Assembly: GCF_002980625.1 (NCBI RefSeq)
Contig: NZ_PVLR01000008.1
Coordinates: 25,641-89,640 of the forward strand
Direction: 5' to 3'
From: Malikia spinosa
Lineage (GTDB): Bacteria; Pseudomonadota; Gammaproteobacteria; Burkholderiales; Burkholderiaceae_C
Length of the DNA: 64,000 bases
Positions 1-8,355 of this stretch are shown here, piece by piece. The notes below the pieces were generated by a model. That model searched no databases and had not been told where the DNA came from. It saw nothing but the letters and a program-made list of their open reading frames with translations. The position numbers were made by a program, and so were the translations under genes. Numbering within the stretch: the stretch's first letter is position 1; every line of letters begins with the position of its first letter.

Positions 1-517
1 GGCGCCAGAGGGTGGCGATCTGGCTGAAGAAGTCGGCCGGCATCTTGTCGACTTGTAGGCCGAGCAGGTCGCGCAGTTGCGACAGCGCGATCAGCACCGC
101 GATGCCGTTGGTGAAGCCAATCACCAGGCTGACCGGCACATAGCGCACCAGATTACCCAGCTTGAGCAGTCCCATCAGGAACAGCAGCACCCCGGCCGCA
201 GCGGTCGAGATCAGCAGGCTGCCCAGGCCGTGGCGCTCGACGATGCCGTAGACGATCACGATGAAGGCGCCGGCCGGGCCGCCGATCTGCACCGAGCTGC
301 CGCCCAGCAGCGACACCAGCAGGCCGCCGATGATCGCGGTCCACAGGCCAGCCTCGGGCTTGAGGCCGCTGGCAATCGCGAACGCCATCGCCAGCGGCAG
401 CGCGACGATGCCGACCGTCAGGCCGGCGCCGGTGTCCCGCGCCAGTTGCGCGCGGTCGTAGCCGCGCAGGTCGTCAAGCAGTCGGGGGCGGAAGCGGGCA
501 AGTGGCGGCAGGTTCAT
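1..517 (-). CDS. SulP family inorganic anion transporter, N-terminal part
   Basis: Reading the minus strand from an ATG at 517 gives an open frame that runs off the left edge, so about 172 N-terminal residues are present. It begins MNLPPLARFRPRL and continues with a typical SulP start: a cytoplasmic leader, then hydrophobic helices including VGIVALPLAMAFAIASG and the family signature region around GGSSVQIGGPAGAF. SulP proteins are inner-membrane transporters of sulfate, bicarbonate or other anions, and many carry a C-terminal STAS domain, which would lie outside the window. The substrate cannot be told from this part. The gene is transcribed in the same direction as metG, whose stop is 48 bases away. 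Confidence 0.85.
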   Translation of the reverse strand, partial: MNLPPLARFRPRLLDDLRGYDRAQLARDTGAGLTVGIVALPLAMAFAIASGLKPEAGLWTAIIGGLLVSLLGGSSVQIGGPAGAFIVIVYGIVERHGLGSLLISTAAAGVLLFLMGLLKLGNLVRYVPVSLVIGFTNGIAVLIALSQLRDLLGLQVDKMPADFFSQIATLWR

Positions 518-564
518 ACCCCCTCACTTTAAACCCTGCCGCCCTCGTGGTCACTTGGGGTTTG

Positions 565-2640
565 TCAGTGGATGCGCATGCCCGGCTGCGCGCCCGGCCA
601 GGGTTGCAGCACATGGATGCCGGGCTGGGCCTTCTCGTCGGCGTGGCTGGCGGCCAGCACCATGCCCTCGCTGACGCCGAACTTCATCTTGCGCGGCGCC
701 AGGTTGGCGACCATCACGGTCAGCTTGCCGATCAGGTCCTCGGGCTGGTACATCGAGGCAATGCCGGAGAAGACATTGCGCATCCGGCCCTCGCCGACAT
801 CGAGCGTCAGGCGCAGCAGCTTGGTCGAGCCTTCGACCGGCTCGCAGTTCTCGATCCGCGCGATGCGCAGGTCGATCTTGCTGAAGTCGTCGATGCTGAT
901 GATCGGCGCGATTTCCTCGCCGCCCGGGATCAGCTTTTCCGGCTCGGGGGCGGCCGGCGGCTCGAACAGGGCTTCGAGCAGCTTGATGTCGACGCGCTGC
1001 ATCAGGTGCTGGTAGCTGCCGATCACATGGCCGGCACCCAGCACCCGGGTCGCGTTGTCGAAGTCCAGCGGCGCGCATTGCAAGAAGGCCTCGACATTGG
1101 CGGCCAGCGCCGGCAGCACCGGCTTCAAGAGCGCGGTCAGCACGCGGAAGGCCTCGACGCAGGTGCTGCAGACATCCTGCAGCCGCGCTTCCATGCCTTC
1201 CTTCTTCGCCAGCTCCCAGGGCTTGTTGGCGTCGACATACTCGTTGACGCGGTCGGCCAGAGCCATCACCTCGCGGATCGCCTTGCCGTATTCGCGCTCG
1301 GCGTACAGCTCGACTATTGAGCCAACGGCGGTTTGCAGGTGATCGAGCAGGGTCTCGCCATCGGGCGACACGGCCGCGAGCTGGCCGCCGAAGCGCTTGG
1401 ACAGGAAACCGGCCGCGCGCGAGGCGATGTTGATGTACTTGCCGACCAGGTCCGAGTTGACGCGGGCCGCGAAGTCGTCCGGGTTGAAGTCGACGTCCTC
1501 GTTGCGGCTGTTGAGCTTGGCCGCCAGGTAGTAGCGCAGCCACTCGGGGTTCATGCCGAGCTTGAGGTATTTCAGCGGATCGATGCCGGTGCCGCGGCTC
1601 TTGCTCATCTTCTCGCCGCCGTTGACGGTGATGAAGCCGTGCACATTGACCTGGCTCGGCGTCTTGCGGCCGCTGAAATGCAGCATCGCGGGCCAGAACA
1701 GGGTGTGGAAGTAGGTGATGTCCTTGCCGATGAAGTGCACCTGCTCGACCGCCGGGTCGGCGATGTAGCGCTCGTAATCGACGCCGATCTTGCCCAGATA
1801 GTTCTTCAGCGAGGCCAGGTAGCCGATCGGCGCGTCGAGCCAGACATAGAAGTACTTGCGCGGCGAACCCTCGGGCAGGTCGGGGATCTCGATGCCGAAG
1901 TAGGGCGCGTCGCGGCTGATGTCCCAGTCGCCCAGGCCGCCGTTGCCTTCCTCGTCCTTGGCGAACCATTCCTTGATCTTGTTGAGCACCTCGGGCTGCA
2001 GCCGGCCGGACTCGGAAGTCCAGTTCTCGAGGAACTCGATGCAGCGCGGGTCGCTGAGCTTGAAGAAGTAATGTTCGGAAGTGCGCAACACCGGCGTTGC
2101 GCCCGACAGCGCCGAGTAGGGGTTCTTCAGCTCGGTCGGCGCGTAGACCGCGCCGCAGCTCTCGCAGCTGTCGCCGTACTGGTCCTTGGCGCCGCATTTC
2201 GGGCATTCGCCCTTGATGAAGCGATCCGGCAGGAACATGCTCTTCTCGGGGTCGAAGAACTGCTCGATCGTCTTGCTGCTGATCAGGCCGTTGGCCTTCA
2301 GGTCGCGGTAGATCTGCTGCGCGAGTTCATGGTTCTCGGGGCTGTCGGTCGAGCTCCAGTTGTCGAACCTGACGTTGAAGCCGTCGAGGTACTGCGCGCG
2401 GCCGGCCGCGATGTTGGCGACGAACTCTTGCGGCGTGATGCCGGCCTTCTCGGCCGCGATCATGATCGGCGCGCCATGCGCGTCGTCGGCACCGACGAAA
2501 TGCACCTCGTGGCCCTGCAGGCGACGCAGGCGCACCCAGATGTCGGCCTGGATGTACTCCATGATGTGGCCGATGTGGAAGTTGCCGTTGGCGTAGGGCA
2601 GGGCGGTGGTGACGAAGAAGCGGCGATTCTGACTGGGCAT
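565..2640 (-). CDS. metG: Methionyl-tRNA synthetase
   Basis: This 691-residue protein charges tRNA-Met with methionine in the cytoplasm. Class I aminoacyl-tRNA synthetase signatures are present: HIGH at about residues 22-25 and KMSKS at about residue 340. Two CxxC pairs (CPKC and CESC, near residues 145-160) form the zinc knuckle of the MetG1 type. The last ~110 residues form the C-terminal EMAPII-like tRNA-binding domain ([14 protein letters not shown]), which is common in dimeric bacterial enzymes. The start ATG at 2640 gives the usual N-terminus [19 protein letters not shown]. It is divergent from apbC, with about 150 bases between the two starts. Confidence 0.98.
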   Translation of the reverse strand: MPSQNRRFFVTTALPYANGNFHIGHIMEYIQADIWVRLRRLQGHEVHFVGADDAHGAPIMIAAEKAGITPQEFVANIAAGRAQYLDGFNVRFDNWSSTDSPENHELAQQIYRDLKANGLISSKTIEQFFDPEKSMFLPDRFIKGECPKCGAKDQYGDSCESCGAVYAPTELKNPYSALSGATPVLRTSEHYFFKLSDPRCIEFLENWTSESGRLQPEVLNKIKEWFAKDEEGNGGLGDWDISRDAPYFGIEIPDLPEGSPRKYFYVWLDAPIGYLASLKNYLGKIGVDYERYIADPAVEQVHFIGKDITYFHTLFWPAMLHFSGRKTPSQVNVHGFITVNGGEKMSKSRGTGIDPLKYLKLGMNPEWLRYYLAAKLNSRNEDVDFNPDDFAARVNSDLVGKYINIASRAAGFLSKRFGGQLAAVSPDGETLLDHLQTAVGSIVELYAEREYGKAIREVMALADRVNEYVDANKPWELAKKEGMEARLQDVCSTCVEAFRVLTALLKPVLPALAANVEAFLQCAPLDFDNATRVLGAGHVIGSYQHLMQRVDIKLLEALFEPPAAPEPEKLIPGGEEIAPIISIDDFSKIDLRIARIENCEPVEGSTKLLRLTLDVGEGRMRNVFSGIASMYQPEDLIGKLTVMVANLAPRKMKFGVSEGMVLAASHADEKAQPGIHVLQPWPGAQPGMRIH

Positions 2641-2776
2641 GCGGTTTGAACCTGTCGGCGTTGACTAAGCCAATGATTTTATCGGTGCGCGCGCCGCCAT
2701 TGCCCTGGTCCCCGCTGGGGACATGGGTATCGGGGTCTGATGCCGCTTGCGGGCACAATGAGTCCCATGTTCAGCT

Positions 2777-2780
2777 GGAG
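2777..2780 (+). promoter_or_regulatory. Ribosome binding site that decides the apbC TTG start
   Basis: GGAG followed by a 7-base A-rich spacer precedes TTG at 2788. The upstream in-frame ATG codons at 2740 and 2758 lack a comparable site, and the TTG gives the family's usual N-terminus. Confidence 0.65.
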
Positions 2781-2787
2781 AAAAAAC

Positions 2788-3879
2788 TTGGCCATCGACC
2801 AACAGGCGCTGCTGGCAGCGCTGCAAACCGTCACCGACCCCAACACCGGCAAGGACTTCGTGTCCACCAAAGCCTTGCGTCACCTGCAAGTCAAGGGCGA
2901 CAGCGTCGCCTTCGAGGTCGAGCTTGGCTACCCGGCACAAAGCCAGATCCCGGCGCTGCGCGAGGCGCTGGTCCAGGCCGCGCGCGGCGTCGCCGGCGTC
3001 GGCAATGTCTCGGTCGCGCTCCGCACCGTGGTGACCGCGCACGCGGTCCAGCGCGGCGTGGCGCTGCTGCCGGGTGTCAAGAACATCATCGCGGTCGCCT
3101 CCGGCAAGGGTGGCGTCGGCAAGAGCACCACTGCCGCCAACCTGGCCCTGGCGCTGGCCGCCGAGGGCGCGCGCGTCGGCATCCTCGACGCCGACATCTA
3201 CGGCCCGAGCCAGCCCACCATGATGGGCATCACCGGCCGCCCCGAGAGCCTGGACGGCAAGCTGATGGAGCCGCTGCAGAACTACGGCGTGCAGGTCAAC
3301 TCGATCGGCTTCCTGGTCGACAAGGACGAGGCCATGATCTGGCGCGGCCCGATGGCGACCCAGGCGCTCGACCAGCTGCTGCGCCAGACCAACTGGAGCG
3401 ACCTCGACTATCTGATCGTCGACATGCCGCCCGGCACTGGCGACATCCAGCTCAGCTTGAGCCAGCGCGTGCCGATCACCGGCGCCGTGATCGTGACCAC
3501 GCCGCAGGACATCGCGCTGCTTGATGCGCGCAAGGGCGTCAAGATGTTCGAGAAGGTCGGCGTGCCGATCCTGGGCGTGGTCGAGAACATGGCGGTCCAT
3601 GTCTGCTCCAATTGCGGCCATGTCGAGCACCTGTTCGGCGCCGACGGCGGCCAGCGCATGGCGACCGAGCTCGGCCTCGACTACCTCGGCGCGCTGCCGC
3701 TCAAGCTGCAGATCCGCGAGCAGGCCGACAGCGGCTGCCCGACCGTGGTCGCCGACCCGGACGGCGAGGTCGCCGCGCTCTACAAGGCGGTCGCGCGCCA
3801 GGTCGCGGTCAAGGTGGCCGAGCGGGCCAAGGACTTCTCGTCCAAGTTCCCGACCATCACGATCTCCAAGAACAGCTGA
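2788..3879 (+). CDS. apbC: Mrp/ApbC family iron-sulfur cluster carrier ATPase
   Basis: This 363-residue P-loop ATPase binds and delivers [4Fe-4S] clusters to apoproteins. An N-terminal DUF59/MIP18-like domain (about residues 5-75) is followed by the deviant Walker A motif GKGGVGKST, the IVDMPPGTGD motif and the conserved CSNCG cluster-binding pair. The start chosen is TTG at 2788, giving MAIDQQALLAALQTV, because GGAG sits 7 bases upstream at 2777-2780. An in-frame ATG at 2740 would add 16 residues that do not resemble the family. It lies only 3 bases before DUF3305. An Fe-S carrier directly ahead of an Fe-S rich formate dehydrogenase locus fits functionally, but apbC is also a housekeeping gene. 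Confidence 0.96.
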   Translation: MAIDQQALLAALQTVTDPNTGKDFVSTKALRHLQVKGDSVAFEVELGYPAQSQIPALREALVQAARGVAGVGNVSVALRTVVTAHAVQRGVALLPGVKNIIAVASGKGGVGKSTTAANLALALAAEGARVGILDADIYGPSQPTMMGITGRPESLDGKLMEPLQNYGVQVNSIGFLVDKDEAMIWRGPMATQALDQLLRQTNWSDLDYLIVDMPPGTGDIQLSLSQRVPITGAVIVTTPQDIALLDARKGVKMFEKVGVPILGVVENMAVHVCSNCGHVEHLFGADGGQRMATELGLDYLGALPLKLQIREQADSGCPTVVADPDGEVAALYKAVARQVAVKVAERAKDFSSKFPTITISKNS

Positions 3880-3882
3880 ACC

Positions 3883-4497
3883 ATGCCGACCGGCGCGCCA
3901 AACCGGGTCGAAGTTGCCGTCGTGATGCGGCGCGAGCCCGTCAGCGGTCCGATGAGCCGCTGGCAAAGCTGGCGCTGGCTGCTGGCTGATGTGCTGACTG
4001 GCGAGGCGCTCGCGGCGCTGGACCTGCCGGCAGCGGCCGGGCCGCTGCCGCTTGAGCCCGCAGCCGGCGAGCGGGTGGAGCGGGACCAAACGGATCAGGC
4101 CAGTCACTGGCTCTACCCGGGCCTGGCGCTCGAGCTGCATCCCGACGACCTTGAGGGCTATTACCTCAACCTGAGCTCGCCCCAGCCCTGCTGCTGGGTC
4201 ATGTGGCGTCCCGACGAAGCGGTCTTGCCTGACGGTGCGCCCGCCCCGCTGCCGCAGATCGCGACCCTGAGCTACCACGATGCCGGCCGCTGGCTCGACG
4301 CGCAGGAGCGGGTCGAGCAGGTGCCGGCACCGGCGGCCGTCATCGCCTGGCTGGCGGCCTATGTCGAATCCCGCTACCGGCCCGAGCCCAAGCGCCGCCA
4401 GCGGCCGGCCAGCTTCCAGTCGCTGGCCGACCGTTTCGGCAATCCGGTCAGCATCAGCACCGGGGAGCGCCGCCGCCGTGGCGGCGACGCCGCATGA
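3883..4497 (+). CDS. DUF3305 protein, formate dehydrogenase locus
   Basis: This 204-residue soluble protein begins MPTGAPNRVEVAVVMRREP and has the VVMxREPxxxxMSRWQSWRW pattern typical of DUF3305. It has no signal peptide and no cysteine cluster. DUF3305 genes are almost always found beside DUF3306, a polyferredoxin and a TorD-like chaperone upstream of molybdenum formate dehydrogenase genes, as here. Its biochemical role is not established; a part in maturation of the enzyme is inferred from position only. Its stop overlaps the DUF3306 start (ATGA), which points to translational coupling. Confidence 0.85.
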   Translation: MPTGAPNRVEVAVVMRREPVSGPMSRWQSWRWLLADVLTGEALAALDLPAAAGPLPLEPAAGERVERDQTDQASHWLYPGLALELHPDDLEGYYLNLSSPQPCCWVMWRPDEAVLPDGAPAPLPQIATLSYHDAGRWLDAQERVEQVPAPAAVIAWLAAYVESRYRPEPKRRQRPASFQSLADRFGNPVSISTGERRRRGGDAA

Positions 4498-5201
4498 CGG
4501 CAGAGTCCGACGGCTTCCTGGGCCGCTGGGCCAGGCGCAAGTCGCAAGCGCGCTCCGGCGCGCCGCTGCCGCCCGAGCCGGAATCCTCATCACCTGTATC
4601 CCCTGCAACTCCCGCTGCGCCTGCGGGTCGGCCCCCGGTCCAGCCTTCGAGCTCGGGTTTCGCACCATCGACCCCAAGCGGCCTTGCTGCCGATCCCGAC
4701 GCCTTGCCCGGATCTGCCGGGCCGGCTGGACAGGTCGAGCCGGCCGCGCCAGCGCCGTCCCCGCCCAAGCTGCAGGACGCGCAGCAGCTCACGCCGGCCT
4801 CCGACTTTCGGCCTTTCGTGGCGCGCGCGGTCGCGCCCGAGGTCCGCAATGCTGCCTTCAAGCAGCTGTTCACCGACCCGCATTTCAATGTGATGGACGG
4901 TCTCGACATCTACATCGACGACTACTCCAAGCCCGACCCGCTGCCGCTGGCGGTCGCGCGCGAGCTGCTCGCGGCGCATTTCCCGCGTTCGCCAGTGGCG
5001 ACCGAGAGCACCGCCGCAGCAGCGCCGAACGCCGCAACAGCGCCAAGGCCAGCGCCAGGGCCGGTTGCCGAAGCGTTGGCCCCCAGCGCCACCCCAGCCA
5101 GTGCCGCCACCCGACCCGAGTCCGAGACACCCGCCAGCGCGGTCGCGCCCGGACCCGAAGTTCCCGCAACGGCTCAGCAGCCTTCCGATCCCGCACCATG
5201 A
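4494..5201 (+). CDS. DUF3306 protein, formate dehydrogenase locus
   Basis: This 235-residue protein has an N-terminal GFLGRWARRKSQAR segment typical of DUF3306. A Pro/Ala/Ser-rich linker (about residues 20-95) follows, then a conserved core with FRPFVARAV, VRNAAFKQLFTDPHFNVMDGLDIYIDDYS and the PLP end. A second low-complexity Ala/Pro tail fills the last ~75 residues. It is probably cytoplasmic. The function is unknown; the family is tied to formate dehydrogenase loci. Its ATG overlaps the DUF3305 stop, and its own TGA overlaps the next ATG at 5198, so three genes are coupled. Confidence 0.85.
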   Translation: MTAESDGFLGRWARRKSQARSGAPLPPEPESSSPVSPATPAAPAGRPPVQPSSSGFAPSTPSGLAADPDALPGSAGPAGQVEPAAPAPSPPKLQDAQQLTPASDFRPFVARAVAPEVRNAAFKQLFTDPHFNVMDGLDIYIDDYSKPDPLPLAVARELLAAHFPRSPVATESTAAAAPNAATAPRPAPGPVAEALAPSATPASAATRPESETPASAVAPGPEVPATAQQPSDPAP

Positions 5202-7324
5202 CCACCCTGATCTGCAACTGCAACCGTACCCTCCCGCTCGACGCGCCGGCCCTGGGTCGCGCGCTGGGCGAAACCCTGGTCGAGCACAGCACCCTGTGCC
5301 GCCGGGAGGCGCCGGCCTTCCAGCGTGCAGTCAGGGATGGCAGCCCTGAACCCTTGCTGGTCGCCTGCACCCAGGAGCGCCGCCTGTTCACCGAACTGGC
5401 GGCGCAGACCGAGGGAGCGCCGTCGCCCGAGTTGCGTCCGATCCGCTTCGTCAACCTGCGCGAGACCGGCGGCTGGGGCCGTGAAGGCAGGCAGGCCACC
5501 CCGAAGATGGCGGCGCTGCTCGCGCTGGCCCAGCTGCCCGACCCCGATCCGGTGCCGACCGTGAGCTTTCGCAGCGAGGGCCGGTTGCTCGTGATCGGAC
5601 CGCTCGAGCGCGCTGAGGCGCTGGCGGCCCGGCTCGATGACGCGCTCGAGCTGACCCTGTTCGCCACCGGCGGCGCCGGACGCCAGGAACGGCGCCACCC
5701 GGTGCTGGCCGGCCAGCTGCAACGCCTGAGCGGGCGGCTCGGCGCCTTCGAACTCGAGTGGAGCGCCAACAATCCGATTGCGCTCGACCTCTGCACCCGC
5801 TGCAACGCCTGCGTCGATGCCTGCCCCGAAGGCGCGATCGGCCTTGACTACCAGATCGACCTGCAGGCCTGCAGCGGCCACCGCGACTGCGTGCGCGTCT
5901 GCGAGGCCGCTGGCGCGATCGATTTCCAGCGCGCGCCGCAGTCCCAGAGCGAGCGCTTCGACTTGGTGCTGGACCTGCGCGAGACCCCTGCCTTCAGCCA
6001 GCACCAGAAGCCGCAGGGCTATTTCCACCTGCCACCCCGGGCCGATGCCGAGACCCAGCTCGCCGCGCTGCTGAACCTGCGCGACCAGGTCGGCGAGTTC
6101 GAGCAGCCGCGCTTCGTCCAGTACCAGTCGCGCCTGTGCGCGCACGGCCGCAACGGCAAGACCGGCTGCAGTGCCTGCATCGACATCTGTTCGGCCTCGG
6201 CGATCTCGAGCCGCAGCAGCGGCCCTGACAAGGCGCGGGCCCAGATTCATGTCGACCCGCACCTGTGCGCCGGCTGCGGCGCCTGCAGCACGGTCTGCCC
6301 GAGCGGGGCGCTGTCCTACAGCTACCCCAGCCTGGCGCACCAGGGCGACAAGCTGCGCCGCCTGTTGTCCACCTATGCGCGTGCTGGTGGTCGCGATGCC
6401 GTCCTGCTGCTGCACAGCGATGAGGCCGGCAGCCGTCTCATCGACGACTGGGGCCGCGCGGCCCGGCTCGACCGCAGCCTCAACGGCGTGCCGGCGCGCG
6501 TGCTGCCCTGGCCGCTGCGCCATGTCGCCAGCCTCGGGATCGAGTTCTGGCTGTCTGCGGTGGCGCAGGGTGCCAGCCAGGTCTGGCTGCTGACCACAGA
6601 CGCCGAGGCGCCGGACTACTTGCGCGCGCTGCGCGAGCAGCTTGAAGTCGCTCAGTCGCTGCTGACCGGACTGGGCTATGCCGGCGAGCATTTCCGCCTG
6701 CTGCAGGCGCGCGATGCGCGCGACATCGCCGCGCTCGACGCCGAGGCCAGGGTTGCACCGGCGCAGGGCGTACGCGAGCCGGCCCGCTTCGCGCTGCAGG
6801 CCGACAAGCGCGCCACGCTCGAGATGGCGCTCGAGCATCTGCAGCGCCAGGCGCCGCGCTCGCCGCTGCTGCCGAGCGCGATCGCGCTGCCGCCCGCCGC
6901 ACCGCTCGGCTCGGTACGCGTCGATGCCGATGCCTGCACGCTGTGCCTGAGCTGCGTCAGCGCCTGCCCGGCCGGCGCGCTGCAGGACAACCCCGGCCAG
7001 CCCCAGCTGCGCTTGATCGAGAAGAACTGCCTGCAATGCGGCCTGTGCGCGCGCACCTGCCCCGAGCAGGCGATCACGCTCGAGCCGCGCCTGCTGCTCG
7101 ATCCGAGCCGGCGCGAGCTGCGCGTGGTCGCCGAGCAGCCGGTGTTCCGCTGCATCCGCTGCAGCACCCCCTTCGGCACCGAGCGCGGCATTGCCGCCAT
7201 GATCGCGCGGCTCGGCGCGCACCCGATGTTCCAGGGCACCGCCGCCGACCGGCTCAAGATGTGCGGCGACTGTCGCGTCATCGACATCCATACCGGGGCC
7301 GAGTCCCGCATTACCGACCTGTGA
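5198..7324 (+). CDS. Polyferredoxin (multi-4Fe-4S protein) of formate dehydrogenase locus
   Basis: This 708-residue cytoplasmic iron-sulfur protein has at least five cysteine clusters of ferredoxin type: CTRCNACVDACP, a CSGHRDCVRVC motif, CSACIDIC, CAGCGACSTVCP, and a late pair CTLCLSCVSACP / CLQCGLCARTCP. A further CxxC and CxxC follow near the C-terminus (CIRC, CGDC). The start ATG at 5198 overlaps the DUF3306 stop and yields MTTLICNCNRTLPL; the longer open frame upstream is a shadow through DUF3305/3306. The family accompanies Burkholderiales and other proteobacterial formate dehydrogenase genes. A role in electron supply or in enzyme maturation is inferred, not shown. Confidence 0.88.
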   Translation: MTTLICNCNRTLPLDAPALGRALGETLVEHSTLCRREAPAFQRAVRDGSPEPLLVACTQERRLFTELAAQTEGAPSPELRPIRFVNLRETGGWGREGRQATPKMAALLALAQLPDPDPVPTVSFRSEGRLLVIGPLERAEALAARLDDALELTLFATGGAGRQERRHPVLAGQLQRLSGRLGAFELEWSANNPIALDLCTRCNACVDACPEGAIGLDYQIDLQACSGHRDCVRVCEAAGAIDFQRAPQSQSERFDLVLDLRETPAFSQHQKPQGYFHLPPRADAETQLAALLNLRDQVGEFEQPRFVQYQSRLCAHGRNGKTGCSACIDICSASAISSRSSGPDKARAQIHVDPHLCAGCGACSTVCPSGALSYSYPSLAHQGDKLRRLLSTYARAGGRDAVLLLHSDEAGSRLIDDWGRAARLDRSLNGVPARVLPWPLRHVASLGIEFWLSAVAQGASQVWLLTTDAEAPDYLRALREQLEVAQSLLTGLGYAGEHFRLLQARDARDIAALDAEARVAPAQGVREPARFALQADKRATLEMALEHLQRQAPRSPLLPSAIALPPAAPLGSVRVDADACTLCLSCVSACPAGALQDNPGQPQLRLIEKNCLQCGLCARTCPEQAITLEPRLLLDPSRRELRVVAEQPVFRCIRCSTPFGTERGIAAMIARLGAHPMFQGTAADRLKMCGDCRVIDIHTGAESRITDL

Positions 7325-7332
7325 GCGCCGCG

Positions 7333-7947
7333 ATGAACGACTTGCCCCTGTCCTCCGCCCTCGACGAGGAAACCGCCCGCGCCGAGCTCTACGGCCTGCT
7401 GGCCGCGCTGTTTTATGCGCCGCCCGCGCCCGAGCTGCTGGCGCAACTGCGCGTGGCTCCGACCGAGGCGCCCAGCGCCGGCGCCTACCTCGAGGAGCCC
7501 TGGCGCGCCCTGGTCGGTGCCGCCCGCGCCGCCAGTGACGCCGCGATCCAGGACGAGTTCGATGCGCTGTTCGGCGGTGTCGGCAAGCCGGTGGTCAGCG
7601 TCTACGGCTCCGAGTACCTGAGCGGATTCCTGAACGAGAAACCGCTGGCCGCGCTGCGCGACGACCTGGCCCGGCTCGGCCTGGCGCGCGACGCCGGCAT
7701 GCCCGAGACCGAGGACCATTTCGCCTGCCTGTGCGAGGTGATGCGCTACCTGATCGCGGGCGACGAGGTCGAGGTCTGCAACCTGACCCAGCAGCAGGCC
7801 TTCTTCGCGCGTCATCTGCAGCCCTGGAGCGAGCGCTTTTGCGATGCGATCGCCGCCCGGCCGCAGCAGCCCTTCTATGCGGCGCTGGCCGGTTTCACGC
7901 GCGCCTTCATGGCCATCGAGGCGCAGGGCTTCGACCTGCTCGACTGA
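7333..7947 (+). CDS. TorD/DmsD-family molybdoenzyme chaperone
   Basis: This 204-residue all-helical protein has the TorD family signature EYLSGFLNEKPLAALRDDLARLGLA followed by PETEDHFACLCEVMRYLIAGD, close to the ExDH-type motif of the family. Such chaperones bind the Tat signal peptide of the catalytic subunit and hold it until the molybdenum cofactor is inserted. The likely client is the alpha subunit encoded at 8356. The start may be ATG 7333 or GTG 7321, the latter overlapping the polyferredoxin stop; neither has a strong ribosome binding site. Confidence 0.85.
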   Translation: MNDLPLSSALDEETARAELYGLLAALFYAPPAPELLAQLRVAPTEAPSAGAYLEEPWRALVGAARAASDAAIQDEFDALFGGVGKPVVSVYGSEYLSGFLNEKPLAALRDDLARLGLARDAGMPETEDHFACLCEVMRYLIAGDEVEVCNLTQQQAFFARHLQPWSERFCDAIAARPQQPFYAALAGFTRAFMAIEAQGFDLLD

Positions 7948-8021
7948 GAGCCAACTCCCAGCCGGCCAGCCGGCTTTGTTGCACTGCAGGATTGCAGCCG
8001 CTCCGGGTAGGCGTTAAAGTG

Positions 8022-8044
8022 ACATATGGGTGTCGTGCATATGT
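8022..8044 (+). promoter_or_regulatory. Inverted repeat ahead of the fdh structural genes
   Basis: ACATATG and CATATGT form a perfect 7-base inverted repeat with a 9-base spacer, 43 bases before the ATG of the Tat-peptide gene. Each arm contains the palindrome CATATG. The two-turn geometry suits a dimeric regulator. No known regulator can be named from it, and this is the only sizeable gap inside the fdh locus. Confidence 0.35.
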
Positions 8045-8087
8045 GTGGACACAGTCGTTGCAGCCGTGCAGGCTGTCGGAGAACAAT

Positions 8088-8300
8088 ATGAAAACCGATT
8101 CCTCCACTCCTGGCCTGAGTCGCCGGCGCTGGTTTGCCGGTGCTGGCACGGTGGGCGCCGTCGCGGCCGTGGCCGCCGTCCTGCCCGCGACCGGGCTGAT
8201 CCCGAAGGACGCTGTCACGTCCGATCCGGCCAAGCCCGAGCCGAGCGGCTACCGGCTCTCGGCCCATGTCCAGCGCTACTACCAGACCACTCGTCTCTGA
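8088..8300 (+). CDS. Formate dehydrogenase region Tat-target peptide
   Basis: This 70-residue protein begins with a twin-arginine signal (LSRRRWFAGAGTVGAVAAVAA) and leaves only about 35 residues after it. It ends in YRLSAHVQRYYQTTRL, the end typical of the small 'formate dehydrogenase region TAT target' family. Members always sit just upstream of the alpha subunit. The role is unknown; help in export or assembly is a fair guess. GGAG lies 6 bases before the ATG (8078-8081). The stop is 55 bases before the alpha subunit start. Confidence 0.85.
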   Translation: MKTDSSTPGLSRRRWFAGAGTVGAVAAVAAVLPATGLIPKDAVTSDPAKPEPSGYRLSAHVQRYYQTTRL

Positions 8301-8355
8301 GCTGGCTCCCTTCCGCAGGCCTGAGCAGGCCCTTATTCACGGGCGAGGTGATTCC

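Noticed and set aside
4280..5197. N-terminal extension of the polyferredoxin frame
   Set aside because: It overlaps DUF3305 and DUF3306 in another frame; the ATG at 5198 with ATGA overlap gives the family N-terminus.
8301..8355. Start of the alpha subunit at 8266 inside the Tat-peptide gene
   Set aside because: It would overlap the previous gene and has no ribosome site; ATG 8356 has GAGGTG upstream.
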